This document shows positions 12,093-24,659 of a stretch of 64,000 nucleotides of DNA, piece after piece (the stretch's first letter is position 1; the number at the start of each line of letters is the position of its first letter). The notes under the pieces were generated by a model, which saw only the letters and a list, made by a program, of their open reading frames with translations, made no database searches and was not told the origin of the DNA. Source of the DNA: Colias croceus (Eukaryota; Arthropoda; Insecta; Lepidoptera; Pieridae); assembly GCF_905220415.1 (NCBI RefSeq), contig NC_059544.1, positions 7,318,501 through 7,382,500 on the forward strand, written 5' to 3'. A program made the translations under genes and the position numbers.

Positions 12093-12987
12093 TAATTTAA
12101 TCTATTTACAATTAGGTTAGAAGCTAATAGGTACATTTTTATATCCTCCATAGGGAGTCTCTCGTTTGCAATAGGTAGCTATTTCCTAGAAATAAGATTT
12201 GATACTGGACATATTTTCATAGAAATCTATCACCTTCGAAAGCCTTTTGAACATTTTAATAACACACACATATTATCAAATAACATTATACTAACCATTG
12301 TTAGTACCTACCACGTAGGTAAAGTTTACATTCAAAGAATTCGCATTGTTATCTCTAATTATTTATTTATAGATAAATTAATTTATGCTTCAGCAATAGT
12401 TTACACAATTCAAATGCGACTATTAAAGGCATATTTTTAAAAATTCTTTAAAATAGTAAATTGCCTTTTAATATGGATAGGTACCTAATACAAATAATTA
12501 TAATATCGTATATACTTAGTCTCTTCTCCACATAATTACAATCATTGGGTAATAATTAATGTATTAAAACAACTATGTAACAAATAGATTTCATGAATAA
12601 ATCGATTCATACATAAAAATGAAGATAAAGAATAAATAACAATTATCTACTGAGATTAATCGGATTAGTTATTTGTTTTTAAAATGAAGATGGCAACAGA
12701 CAAATTATTTAAATAGTTTAAAAATGTTTAATAGATCGTTTTTAGAAAAGAAGTAGAGGTCACATTAATTAGAAACCTAATGTTGTAAAAAGGGCGGGCA
12801 ATAATAGGATTTTTACCTTCTTTGTAGTTTGTACCATAAACTGATTAATTCGATCTTTACCTTATTGGGAATCTACCAATACATTATCCATATAAACTTT
12901 CTTGTCCTTACTTCTTGTCGTATGAATTCATGTAGAAATATAGAAGGTTCTCTGAAAATGAATGCTATATTCATTGATAATATTCTA

Positions 12988-13045
12988 AGTGTCCCGCCAT
13001 CGGTGTACCTACTTACTATGCTTAATGGAACTTATAGTTTTGCAT
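12988..13045 (+). repeat. Worn left end of the GGGTGTCCCA transposon family
   Basis: AGTGTCCCGCCATCGGTGTA and the following ATGCTTAATGGAACTTATAG resemble the left end of the element at 3678. I could not find a matching right end. Confidence 0.35.
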
Positions 13046-13284
13046 ACGCTACTGTCAATCGTGTTTTTTATAGAATCCAAGATAAAAGTTCGAAGTATCA
13101 CTTCCCTTATTATTAAGGTTGTTGTTTACACATACACGATTTTTAAAATAAGAAAATACGGGGAAATATGCCCGTAGCGTAGACACTTTTATTTTCGTAG
13201 CGTTGCGATGTGACAAGCAGGATATACGAAAGAGTAATCTGATTTCTGATCTAAAGTATTTTTTTGTTTGATTAAATAAAGGAT

Positions 13285-13331
13285 CCTCATTTAATTAGGT
13301 ATGACACATACGTTATCATAATTAAATGAGG
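13285..13331. repeat. Short perfect inverted repeat
   Basis: CCTCATTTAATTA at 13285-13297 pairs perfectly with TAATTAAATGAGG at 13319-13331 across 21 bp. It may be a foldback remnant. Confidence 0.6.
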
Positions 13332-13519
13332 AATACTCTATATAAGCGGTTTAAAAAATATTATCTGTCATTAATTTTCCAATTAGCAAATAATCAGTTG
13401 TTTTCATTAGAAAGCAAAATAAGTATCAATGTGCTAAATTAAGCCTTGAGATAAGCTTGGAATTCGGAAATAATCTATATAGTTATCACCATTAGACTGA
13501 TAGAGTTCGATTCGCAAAC

Positions 13520-13700
13520 AAAACGTGCCTAATAATGTTTTCATGAAGATTTGCTTCGGTTTATCCTCGTCCTGAAATTAGATTGCATCGGGTCGAAAAG
13601 AATATGGGTTAATATGTAATAGCTATTATATTGCTTTGACTTATCGAATATAATATGGTTACCTATTGGGAGAAAAGGTCCCCAAGCGACTTCGTTCACT
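13520..13700 (+). repeat. Segment duplicated at 41205-41395
   Basis: Shared runs with the 41.2-kb copy include CAAAACGTGCC, TGTTTTCATGAAGATTTG, CCTGAAATTAGATT and AAGAATATGGGTTAA, ending in AGCGACTT. The pair is in the same orientation. It could be an old repeat or part of a larger duplication. Confidence 0.6.
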
Positions 13701-16077
13701 AAACCACAAAGTCAGTCTGAATTTATCTGCAGCTTTGATTTGCTATGCAGTGATTTATCTCTAAACTTGACTTCATTTTCATGTACGACTGAAACGCGAA
13801 ATTTGTTTATACAAATATAATGTTTATGCACAAGTTTAAATATTTTGTAGGTAAATATATATGTTGTTTGCTAACATCATAATATTCGTAAAAAAAATTA
13901 AAACATTGATGACATCGACATTCTTATTATTAAAGCATAGGTACTTGTTTTTTAGATTACTCTATTCCTGTGCACTTGATAAGGAAGTTCAATCTATAAC
14001 GTGTTAATTTAATAGATTTACGCTTCTTTTAATAGACACAAAACAGATTTTTTTATTCATCAATCAAGGATATTGTGAATTGCTCATAATTTATCAATAT
14101 GTAATCAGTGGCGTTACATTGTATGTGTTGACTATAATTATTTTATGTATTATTAAGTATTTTAATTTTACATATTTCGAACTGTGATTGCTTTGTTTTT
14201 TGCGTGCATAATATTGAAATAAGGTTATTTTTTTGTTTTACCTAGAATATTTTTGATACATTGTCATTATAATAATAATTGTGTAAGCGACTGTTGGTTC
14301 GAGTAGGTTCGAGTCAAGTGAGTATTAAAGTTTGACAGCATGGCTGTGTCTGTATTTTAATGTTTTTGTAGGAAGTTATTATGTGGCAATAAAGCTTCTT
14401 TTCTTTCTTGTTTCTTTCAAGAATATTTTTTTATTAGAATTGTTTATTAACACTTTAAACTCAAACTCAATCATTCATTTAGACTTCTTCTAGTCTCTAG
14501 AAGCACTTTTGAATAGTCATAATAGTTCAGTTTACCGCCGATTCGGAAAGCAGTATCTATAGTAGTAACTTCATAGTTCCATATTTTACATATAGGTAAC
14601 ATAATGATGGTAACATAATGATGATAAATAAATAAATAAATGCCAAAGAAATGTCCTTTTAATGAAGAAAACATAAATAATTTGAATATGTTGTTATAAT
14701 AAAAGTTGTACGATCATTTGACTGAGCGGAGAGAATTATGGGCATGTGGTCCGAGGCACGGATATTGGCCATTGTGCAATTCGTGTTCACAATATCACAC
14801 GATTGTAATTTAGCATGTGGAAAATTTAAATTTTTGGACGGTAGGCTTAATTCACTTAGGATTCAGTGTACAGTTAATTTATGTTTGTATATTTTTTTTT
14901 CAGTTACTTTTAACAGTGAGTTTTGAGAGTGGAGCAATAAAAATTATGGAAAAATCGATTTACGTTGTTGTCTAATATTAAGATATGTAAAATACTATTA
15001 TTTTTTTTTAAATTAAATGCATATTGAATTTGATATTTTTGGTTTTATAAATATAAATTTACAAAGAATAGAAAAAAATAATAAATGCATATTGTCAAAA
15101 AACCATGGGATTAATTTTATACAGCTGCTGATCATCGGGATAAATAGACGCAAGTATAGATATCGTATTTTATATTGATTTTCTCTATAAGTTGGCATGA
15201 TAGGTATCTAATGCTTGCTTGCGGCCAATTTTTGACTGGCAACCTAGTCGATATAATATATTCTCCTAATCATAAATATACATAAAAAGTTCGTTTCACC
15301 AAAAAACTACGAACGAAGTAATCCTGCGGTGGGATCTAGTACTATTAATTTTCATGTCCGTAGTCTCAGCCCGAGTTATTAATTAAATTCATTATTTATA
15401 TGACGTAAATCTATTCAGGGAATTATATATCATATTATTATATATCTACCTATTATACAGTTGATGATACGCATAACTTAAATCTTAATATATGCATTAG
15501 ATAACTAATAATCTCTCTATACATTTATTTATTGAAGTGAAAACTTCTTTAGCGGCGTTGGGTATAAAATCTTAAACTCGCGTCAGGACACGTGGCCTGA
15601 TCGAAAAAGCGTAAGACGGATGTTTTTTTTTTTTTTAGCCCTTATATTCCATGCGTAAGACGGATACCATTCCAAAATATCAAACATGCTGAACGTTAAT
15701 AATCAAGTTTTCACTTCTGCCGGCACTCCCGGAGTGCAACCCGTCTTTTTTCTTTTTGATCATTTACTTTTTTTTCAAAACTCAAGCTAGTTTAGCTCAA
15801 GCATTACTTTACTTGTGCACATGGTACTCGAATGGAGTAATCTCTTGTTATTTTTAAGCTAACTGAAATAAAAAATGGTGAATAAATATGCCTAATATGC
15901 GCATAAACTAATATCTCACAACAATTAACATCAGTATGTACATAACCTTTGCATAATAATATATACTTTTAACGATTCGATACATTGTGTATATTTTGTT
16001 GAATTAATTTATCAGTGTTTTTTTAATATTTAAATGAATAACATATATTTTATTGAGATAATAATAATATGTTTAAA

Positions 16078-16257
16078 TTACATTTTTAAGAGTAAGGTGC
16101 TTTTCCCATCCCAGTTCTGTGGTATATTCCCCTCTGCGAACCTCTTTTTTATCCCATAACTTTGAAAGACGGCCATCATCTTTAAAAGGCCATATGCCTC
16201 TTCAAAGTCTCTTGAGCTACGCTTACCATCGAGCATCGACAATTCAGCTTTTTGTAG
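16078..16257 (-). CDS. Orphan terminal exon, unknown protein
   Basis: On the minus strand a plausible acceptor (TATGCTATTATAG) is followed by 59 open codons and a TAA. The peptide begins LQKAELSMLDGKRSSRDFEE and contains KMMAVFQSYGIKKRFAEG and NIPQNWDGKST. A minus-strand AATAAA at 16048-16053 lies 25 nt past the stop, as expected for a last exon. The composition is charged and protein-like, unlike the AT-rich surroundings. I do not recognise the family and found no convincing upstream exons. Short open pieces at 16568-16605 (TLAPEYVARING) and 16499-16535 (EDNKSKKSDGD) lie nearby on the same strand but do not join in an obvious way. It may be a fragment of a retrocopy or a real small gene. Confidence 0.3.
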   Translation of the reverse strand, partial: LQKAELSMLDGKRSSRDFEEAYGLLKMMAVFQSYGIKKRFAEGNIPQNWDGKSTLLLKM

Positions 16258-17258
16258 ACTATAATAGCATAAACATAAGTTTAATTTTAATTTTATTTCT
16301 ACCTCCTAGTCCTAGGTATAAATATATGAGAAATCAGGCATTTAGAATTAAGATAAGATGAAAGATTGAAAAAAACATATTTTTCAGCAGCTTATCTAAA
16401 TATGTACGTACATAATATATTATTATGTAATATCTTTTACTTATCATTAGTAAACAAAATAAAGCTGAAGAGGGACGCATGTAACTACTAATCGAAAATT
16501 AATCACCATCGCTCTTCTTTGACTTGTTATCTTCTGAAAATAAAAATGAGAAAGAATTTCTATCCATTAATACGCGCTACATATTCTGGTGCCAATGTTC
16601 CTGTAAGAGTTAAAACATTTTAATATTATTTATTTTGCATTTTAATAAAATTCTTTATAAAAATAAATCTTACTGATATTTTAACTAACCACGGTTTATT
16701 ATCACTAATAAATACAAAATACAAAAGATCGTTACTAATGTTCTTAAATTTTTTACACGCAACAATCAACTTGAAGAAATCCGATTAATTATTATAATCA
16801 GTGGCGACTCTAGACGGTGTGTACAGCTCGCTGTGGTCTTCAAACTAATGACCTTGCTTCCCAGACACTTAAAGATAGACCGAAATTTACATGCTGTAAC
16901 TGATGGTTCAACCACCAATTCCAAAACAACGTGCTCACTCAATATAAGCGTGTGCTAAAATATGACTAATCAGTATTGTTATAACGTTCACCGACCGAGG
17001 TGTACAGCGTTGACGTACCTATAGCGAAAATTGTTTTCGTTCATTCTAGTCAACTCGTAAGTTCCAATTGAAAATTCCCTTTTAAATTTTGTATGAAATA
17101 GACCGTGCGTCACAGTGAAGTGTGTGAGGGAATTTGATGCAATTTTGTTTTTTATTACATTCTGGAAAGTTTTAGAAATGATACAAGGAGGATCACGTAG
17201 CTACGTTATGGTCAATTTATGACGCGACTTGATATAACCTATTGACAATGTATGTACC

Positions 17259-17291
17259 TATAAAATAGCTGTAAACAATTTCCCGATTGCA
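17259..17291 (+). promoter_or_regulatory. TATA box plus initiator, candidate desaturase promoter
   Basis: TATAAAAT at 17259-17266 is followed, 32 nt after its first base, by GCAGTC, a good match to the arthropod initiator, with the start site likely at 17291. Assignment to the desaturase is inference from the splice donor that follows at 17379 and the untranslated acceptor at 24655. Confidence 0.45.
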
Positions 17292-17378
17292 GTCTTACGC
17301 GACATCTAAACGACTTCAAGCCACCCAGTGCTAACTTAAAAAACCAACTCGGTGCTCAATAAGTTATCACTGTTTAAG
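17291..17378 (+). other. Candidate untranslated first exon of the desaturase
   Basis: This 88-nt segment runs from the proposed start site to TTTAAG|GTAATT, and no ATG starts a meaningful frame in it. Lepidopteran desaturase genes commonly have a non-coding first exon. The coding part begins only four bases after a TTTACAG acceptor at 24655, which requires an upstream exon like this one. Intron 1 would be about 7.3 kb. Confidence 0.4.
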
Positions 17379-19536
17379 GTAATTTTTTAACCATTATATA
17401 AAAATCAATTCACAAATCACATTATACTAAAAATAGATTGCTAAAATGTTGTTTAAAAATTACATTATTTACTAAACATTACGATAAAAAAATGATACTT
17501 TATTCATAAAAATCCTCAATAATTAGTACAATCAAAAATTTAAGAATGAAAAATTTGTCCATTTCTAAAAAAACATCAAAGAAAAACTATTAAAATAACA
17601 TGATGAAGAATAAAAATTAAACAGTCTATATTCATACTAATTAAGATAAAGCTCATTACTAACTAATCTATATGGCATTTGATTAAAGTAAAAAATTGCG
17701 CCAATAAAATACATGAGCCCGAAAATGATAATTGTACATTATGTAAAGGCAAACAAAGTCTAATGTATTTTGCATAAAATTTAAGGTTTTAGTTTTATTT
17801 TAAGCATAAAATTATGGAAAAATGTTTTCGATAATTTCGGTAATAAATTTCGCTTGTAAATAATAAAAGATGCCCGAGTTTTTCACTTGTTTCTGGTTTA
17901 GATAGAGCTCTATTGTTTCATATTTCCCTTATCAAGGTATTTGTTTTTATCAAGGAAAACAAACATTTTCTTGTACAAAATAATAGATTTATAGTTATTC
18001 TAAATTATTATTTTATTTAAAAGTATTGACATTATATTCTCAGTTGAATAAGTGTCAATGTTCACACATTATTAAACAATAATTGTTATCATGTCATGCA
18101 TAAAATCATAAACAAATTGCGATCATTGTATCTGAAGAACAATCGGCTAACTGTAAGCTATGGTAAAACATATTAGAGACAATTACCAAGTTTATATACT
18201 AAACGATAATATTTAGTAAACAATTGCGGAGAGGTTGTGACCTGACTCATTTATCACTTGTATCGATCTTTGTTGATTGTGCACATCATCTGGGGATCAC
18301 GCCACTCCCGCGCATGTGACGGTCATGCCAGTGTCAAACAATACTGGCCTGTGACCGCAGCTCTTTTCGCAAGGACCACGTATTCTAATTCTATTTATAT
18401 ACACGTGTTAAAAATCACGGTGCTTCGGTAAGTAAGGATTATGTTTGTACCACAGAAACAATAGATCATGCATGGGTTATGACGTAATTTACTTTTTTAA
18501 ATTAGATCCACAATTGAATTCCCGTTTGCCTATTTACACGTAACTTGGTAAGGAAATTTGTTCTGTTATCACAAATTTATTGTTCGAATGAATTTACAAT
18601 TATTTAATTAAAACGTATTAGCATTTTATGAAATGGTTGTTTTTATTTTCGCAATATTATATGTACGCCGGAAAACACTATTCAATATTCATAGTGGTGA
18701 ATTTTGTTTATTGATGATGTTCGATACCTACAAGGAAGTCTTCTTCACAAGTATTATATTTTATTAACATCATAACTATCACTTGTTCTCACGGACCGTG
18801 TCAATAATTCACAGATGCAAGTGTACTTAGTACTAACTCCAATATTTACATTAAATGTAGGAATTTGTGAACACATTTTTAATAATCGAATCGTTTATAT
18901 TTGGATAGAAATAAGGAAAATATTGGGCATTTCAATGTAATACATAATTAATACTATCGGATAAGGAAAGGAAAATGCGTCAGTATACAATATAACATAT
19001 ATCCTTTTGTGGTATACTTTAAAATTTAATAAATAAAGCATGATAATTTGGGGCATTAATAATTTGGAGATCTTTTACAACGTATTAACGTATACAAGTA
19101 TATTTTTTAAAGTTAAACAATATCCAATTATGATATTTTATTCGTTGATAAATTTGATGTTAATATAGTCCTTTATAATATAATACGTGTTAGATCCGAA
19201 TGAAATCTGAAACAATGATACGTATAAGTAGGGACTGTAACTATTTTCCTAAATAATGAATTATATATTATAAAGTCAGTCAACTAATAACTGTAGAATT
19301 TTATTGAATATATCATATCAACAAGAGAAAGTTGATTACAATAAATTTATTGTTAGGACATTTATTTTCTAACAAAGTAACTAGTCAACTTGCGATTTAT
19401 TTCTATGACTAAATTAAATATTAAGTAAAGTTAATGAAATTTAGTTTAGTTTTGTGTTATGAATGTTTTATTTATGTTTTATTTATTTATTTAGGTATAC
19501 CTACTTAATTTAAATTATTGTACATGCGACATGCCC

Positions 19537-19574
19537 CATAGAGATAATATGTACTACATATTATTATCTCTATG
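19537..19574. repeat. Short palindrome
   Basis: CATAGAGATAATATGTA pairs with TACATATTATTATCTCTATG, with a 3-nt bulge and a one-base loop. Function unknown. Confidence 0.6.
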
Positions 19575-20361
19575 ACATGCCCTTCGTATTTTTACAAGTT
19601 CGAAACGTGCCTTTGTATAAAAAAAATGTCTTCGGGTAATAGCGTAGGTATTACCCACATAAATAATAATTATTATTAATTATACTTGTACAATTAACAA
19701 TGTACATTCATCCATTAAATTATTTTTGTTTCTACCAAGCACAAAACAAAACAAATACGTAACACGAAATATTTTGATCCATATTTATAATTGAATTGAT
19801 ACTAATGTCATGGATTTTAAATATATGTCGGTATTGTAAAACACTGCGGATTTTTTATTTACTATTGTTAACGATTCAATTCATTGTTTTTGTTGATTAA
19901 AAATAATTTTACCGCTTATCATAAATAAAATAACTCAGATAAATCTTTCGTAATCATAATCAGGAAACGCAAGAAGTTTTGTAATTTTTCTGTTGTCTGT
20001 TTTTTTCATTACAAGTTTTGTTTTCATTTCCTTTTGTCATCTCGTTAAATATTTATCTAGCACAGCACAAATCTAAATAATCATCACATCATCGAAACCT
20101 AATTTTACTCTTAAAATGTGTGTATTTTTTGGGAATACAGCTAATCGAATCTGTATAAAATTTGACACGTAAATATCTTATACATATAGTCTGGATTGGC
20201 ATAGCTTTTAAGTGTTTTAACCACGTATCTCGCGCGTGAAACCTCGGGCTAACTGAGCAGTGAGCTTTGGGATATAAATACCTATAATTTTCAAACGAAA
20301 CAACCATATATATTGTCATCTAAACAACAAATTGTATGAGATAATCTATACTTAATGTATA

Positions 20362-20552
20362 ATATTATAAACTTGAAGAGATTGTTTGTTTGTTTGAACT
20401 CGCTAATCTCAGGAACTCCTGGTCCGATTTGAAAAATTCTTTCGGTTTTAGATAGCCCATTTATCGAGGGAGACTATAGGCTATATTTAATCAGGCAAAT
20501 ACCAAAAGGAGCTGAGCAATGCGGGTGAAACCGGGGGGTACAGCTAGCGAAC
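20362..20552 (+). repeat. Interspersed repeat of the 'AGCTTTATAATAT' family
   Basis: Contains AGAGATTGTTTGTTTGTTTG, CTAATCTCAGGAACTCCTGG and an end with GGTGAAACCGGGGGGTACAG. Confidence 0.65.
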
Positions 20553-20656
20553 AATAGTAAAATAGTAAACGTTCTCTTAAATCACATATAGAGTCAAAGT
20601 TGTGGATTTCATTCAGTTCTCAGATGTTTTAATTTACTTACACTTCATATAAGTCC

Positions 20657-21178
20657 TATCCCACCAAAAACATTTTCATGTAAAATGTTGCCAAGACGAG
20701 CCCATATGACTCGCACTGACAAAAAGTTATCAGATCAAAATTTAATTTAAAATTACAGGTCTCATACAAACTCCCATCCCCTAGTTTAAGGGGTTGGGCG
20801 ATGAAAGTTACAAGTTTTATAATTTTTTTGTTGTTTGTGTGCTAATACTAGCTTACATACAAAATTTCAGCTTTCTAGGACATTAGGAAATACCTTAAGA
20901 ATTTTGATGATCATCAGTGAGTCAGTGACGAAATTAGCGTTTTTTAGATATAAATAAAATCTGAAGTATACAAGCTAATATAATTAAAACTTAATATGTT
21001 CAATAAGTCTTCTATTAAAAATATATCCCGAAAATTTTGTTGATCTAGCATAATCCAAACCCAAGTTATGAGGGTTCAAAAAAACGTCGAAGCGCTTCGA
21101 GAAAAGGTAGGTAGTGCCCGTGCGCTTCGCTTGTTCGCTTGGCTCGTCTTGGCGGGGGCACTACCGTGCCCCCAGATT
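20657..21178 (+). repeat. Unclassified repeat with TATCCCACCAAAAACAT start and GC-rich end
   Basis: The left end matches the inverted end of the small element at 40795. The body contains the phrase ATCAGTGAGTCAGTGACG and ends in a GC-rich patch (GCGCTTCGCTTGTTCGCTTG, then GGCACTACCGTGCCCCC). It has no inverted partner end, so it is a partial or unrelated chimeric copy. Confidence 0.45.
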
Positions 21179-21671
21179 TCTTATGAGAAAGAATTTATTA
21201 TAGGTATATGAGATTTAGAATAATCATATACCTATTTACATTATCATTATTCATTAATAGTAATTAATGTATATTCTAGAAGCGATCTCTACTATCTAAA
21301 GTATCTATGTCTATTTTGATATAAATAATGCTTTTTATTATCTCAAATACGTCCTTAGCGTGTACCTAACAATCGTAATCACGGCAATGTACTTACTTCA
21401 ATTTATAAGTAGTTAATATAATTGAATAATCGTAGTAATCTCTAAAATAATATTTTTAAATTACATCTCATCATTCATATAATATGCAGTCCATTAAGTG
21501 TTAGTTTCTCTATATGAAATTTTCGGTATCTTGTTTCATCCCTTTTTTTCGTGACAACGGGTAACCCTTGACCTTCTCCAGACTCCAAGGTCCCATCATT
21601 CGTTATATTTGAATTCCGTGGTATAGACGTGGTATAGAATACATAATAGCCAAACTTTCGCGTTTATAATA

Positions 21672-21862
21672 GACTAGCTGTGCCCCCGGGTTTTACCCGC
21701 ATTATTCCGCTCTTGTTGGTCTTAGCGTGATGATATATAGTTCTGAACTATATATAATATAGCCCTCCAAAGAATTTTTCAAATTGGCCCGTTAGTTCCT
21801 GAGAGTAGTGCGTTCAAACAAACAAACAAAAAAAAAACTTATTTCAGCTTTATAATATTAAG
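21672..21862 (-). repeat. Interspersed repeat of the 'AGCTTTATAATAT' family
   Basis: Runs from GACTAGCTGTGCCCCCGGG to CAAACAAACAAA and TTCAGCTTTATAATATTAAG. Confidence 0.65.
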
Positions 21863-23696
21863 TATAATATAAGTGTACTTTATATATAGACACCGTGTTA
21901 TGGTTAGTAATTTTATTACTCATGATAATTTTTATACAACTGTAAATTGAAATAAATTTTCAACATAGGTACCTTTAAAGCATAATATTTTTATTTTCTA
22001 TATGAAAAGTCGACGAAACGAATAACGAAGCTTAAAATAAATTTACGAAATAAAATAAATTTCATACATAGGTTGTTGTTAAACATTGCGTTGAATATTG
22101 ATAAATTGTAGGTATTATCAGTGACTCCATTCATTTGACGTAAAATTAAAATCTTAATAAATATGATATTAGTAGATAATCCTCGAAATTAAGATGAGAC
22201 AGTTGTAATTGATATTAATGACTGATTACTTAAGAATTTCATAAGCTAAAGCGTAGAATAAAATTCTAAACCTTACTTTTTTAAATACGTATGTGCCATA
22301 TGTGTACACTGTACCTATCTGGAAAAATACATTCTTGTTATACATTCAGAAATTGAATTTATAGCATATTGTAGGTACAATATGGTCTCTACGTTGTCAT
22401 AACGTAATCTTTATGTTTGCTGTAAAATGTTCGAAAGGTCAGAATAAAAAACTTAATAAATTAAAATTGCTTTTTTAATCCTTGCAAAGTCTTTACTTTC
22501 TCAATCATTGTCCATGAAATCACACACAAGAAAAACTGTATACCTATATAAAGTTTTAATTCGTCCCCAAATAGAAATAGGTTACAAATATTTATAAAAT
22601 TTAGTCATAACAAGTCACTACTCAATCACACAGAATAAAAATACATATTATGTAAACAAAATTGCACGTTTCTTTCATTCGGTTTTTATTCATGCTTCTC
22701 TTTTCGATAACCTATGAACTATTTGCTGGTACACATAATATATTAGATATTTAATTACATATTGCAATATTGTTTTTTTATTATAATTATGCAACCATTC
22801 ACGAAAATAACTATGCATTGATATGTTAGGCATTTATTACGAATAAATATGTGCCCTTGCTTTTCAATTAAATAAGCATTAACTTGAACGTACGAAGTTT
22901 AATTATAATGTACTTAACAAATACTTCGCTTCGTCGAATTATTTATGAATTTAAATTTATTAGTTACATATAGGTATAACATAAAGAGCATACCTTTAGT
23001 ATTTATATGAGTATTGAACGAAATATAATTTCATCACGTCAATGTATGGATACTATTTGAAAATTAATTCTCTAATATTGTTTAAATAAATATCATTGAT
23101 AGGAGGTTAGTATGTAGAGCATTTAAAGTGAATATAAAACAACAGCTTTTTAGTTATTACTATCGTCTTTTTTTCGGTTAAAAGAAATTTCTAAACACTG
23201 AAAATAATAATATGCAGCAGCTATTTTCGATCATATTGCGAAGTTGAATCAGCATTCAATCATTGAATTACTCATTCATTAGGAAATCTCTATTCGTGAG
23301 ATCTTCGTTCTAATTAGAACTAAAAATATAAACGATCCTATATTCACTCTGTATGAGTCATTTTTTTAATTTCAAATCATTAAAATGCGTTTTGCTTTTT
23401 TTTATCAAGAGCACACTGGCACACATAATAACTATAACGTTTTTTTTAAATATAAATGATCAGTGTATTTCATAGTTATAGTAAATGAAATGATTGTATT
23501 ACCAGGCACTGCTTCACAAATTGTAGAGGCGTAAGTTCCCTCAAATATTTTCAGGACCTCTTGAATTAAAAAGTAAAATATGGCTTGAAATGACAATTAA
23601 CTTCGTCCACGTAAATAAGAATAACCATTGGCAATAAAACACAAACAAATGGTATAATAAAGTTGTAGTGGGATGGAATTGCGCTTTCGGGAGAAA

Positions 23697-23975
23697 TTAA
23701 AGCAGAATTACTTCGGTGTAATTAATGACAACATTCACACAGTCATTTTCTATCTCGTTAATAATAAACATATGAGAGTTGCATTCTAATTCAGTTAAAG
23801 ACTTAGTTATAAATTCCTGAAACTTCTTGTTTGAAAGCCATTTAGAGGTATTAATTTTAAAATCGTGAATTCCGAGTAATATATTTTTGTAGCAATGACA
23901 ATGAAACCTGCATTGGCCTTGTTGCGATGGGTTTTTTGCAACTGGGTGAACATCTTCAACGCCATGAAATTTCAT
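23697..23975 (-). CDS. Unrecognised 92-codon open frame
   Basis: The frame begins MKFHGVEDVHPVAKNPSQQ, includes QCRFHCHCYKN, and ends NYTEVILL. It is long for this AT-rich DNA and has a mixed, protein-like composition, but the ATG context is weak (GTATTATGA), no splice partners are evident, and I do not recognise the family. It lies inside the probable desaturase intron on the opposite strand. A chance frame or retro-fragment is at least as likely as a gene. Confidence 0.2.
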   Translation of the reverse strand: MKFHGVEDVHPVAKNPSQQGQCRFHCHCYKNILLGIHDFKINTSKWLSNKKFQEFITKSLTELECNSHMFIINEIENDCVNVVINYTEVILL

Positions 23976-24133
23976 AATACTTATTAGAAATATTCTCGAT
24001 TAAACAAGTCCTGGACAACCAAGACGGAAAACTGAGAAATAGCATTTTGAATACTTTATAGAATAATTTATATTTATAAACTTATACTTTATAATTGGTT
24101 ACGATTATTTCGAATTATGTACAGAATAATTTT

Positions 24134-24346
24134 GACCGCCTCCTTGGTACAGTGGTTGACGCGTGAGCGTAGAACCGAGGGGTCCTGGGTTCGATTCCCG
24201 GTGGAGACGAAGAAAAAAAAAATGTCTCGGTCTGGCAGGACACACTAGGCTGATCACCTACTTGTCCCTAAAGGAAGTGGATCAGTGAAACAGGTGTATG
24301 CATAATGCATCTGCCCCTTACCCCACTAGGGGACACGGGACTTCAC
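24134..24346 (+). mobile_element. tRNA-derived SINE, full length, with perfect target duplication
   Basis: The head contains Pol III box A (TGGTACAGTGG) and box B (GGTTCGATTCC) as in a tRNA, then an A-rich linker, GGTCTGGCAGGACAC, and a tail with CCCACTAGGGGACACGGG. ACAGAATAATTTT occurs on both sides (24121-24133 and 24347-24359), a perfect 13-bp target duplication that suggests a fairly recent insertion. It ends about 310 bp before the desaturase coding start. Other copies are at 29897, 38152, 58274 and, worn, 35506. Confidence 0.9.
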
Positions 24347-24659
24347 ACAGAATAATTTTCAAAGTACAATTTTGAAGGTACATAAGCAACATACAACGTT
24401 ATATAGCCTACTGAATATTAATATTTTAATTTAAAGTTTAACATAACTAGTCTAACATAACCAGTCATATTTTTTGAATTATTTAGCAGAGTAAACATAC
24501 GGCCATAATGCATATTATGAGGAAATGGCGAACGCATTATTTTTCTCGGGAAATTTATTCTCACTTCAAAGCTTCGAAACGAGTGCTCATACCATTCGTA
24601 CCTACTAAGCAATCAATCTTATTTTTATTATTCTAAATAACGGGTTTCTTTACAGAAAA

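Larger units (their letters stand above)
9079..17258. other. Long mostly non-coding region
   Basis: This 8-kb AT-rich stretch lies between the odorant receptor start and the probable desaturase promoter. It holds a repeat at 9933, a decayed exon near 12.0 kb, a worn transposon end near 12990, a short inverted repeat at 13285, a duplicated segment at 13520 and an orphan exon candidate at 16078. Other open frames of 60-95 codons (12829-13116, 14738-14926, 16119-16361) have no family features. I see nothing else. Confidence 0.6.
17379..24655. other. Probable long first intron of the desaturase
   Basis: AT-rich DNA with no supported coding exon. It holds a palindrome at 19537, repeats at 20362, 20657 and 21672, an isolated 92-codon frame at 23697 (minus) and a SINE at 24134. 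A more GC-rich patch at 18240-18430 with a CACGTG E-box may be regulatory, but that is speculation. Confidence 0.4.

Noticed and set aside
18391..18430. Second candidate desaturase promoter (TATTTATATA, then CACGTG and a GTAAGT donor)
   Set aside because: A start site about 30 nt after the TATA would leave an exon of only a few bases before the donor.
24134..24210. Possible tRNA gene
   Set aside because: Pol III boxes are present, but the same unit with a non-tRNA tail recurs at 29897 and 38152 and has a target duplication here, so it is a SINE head.
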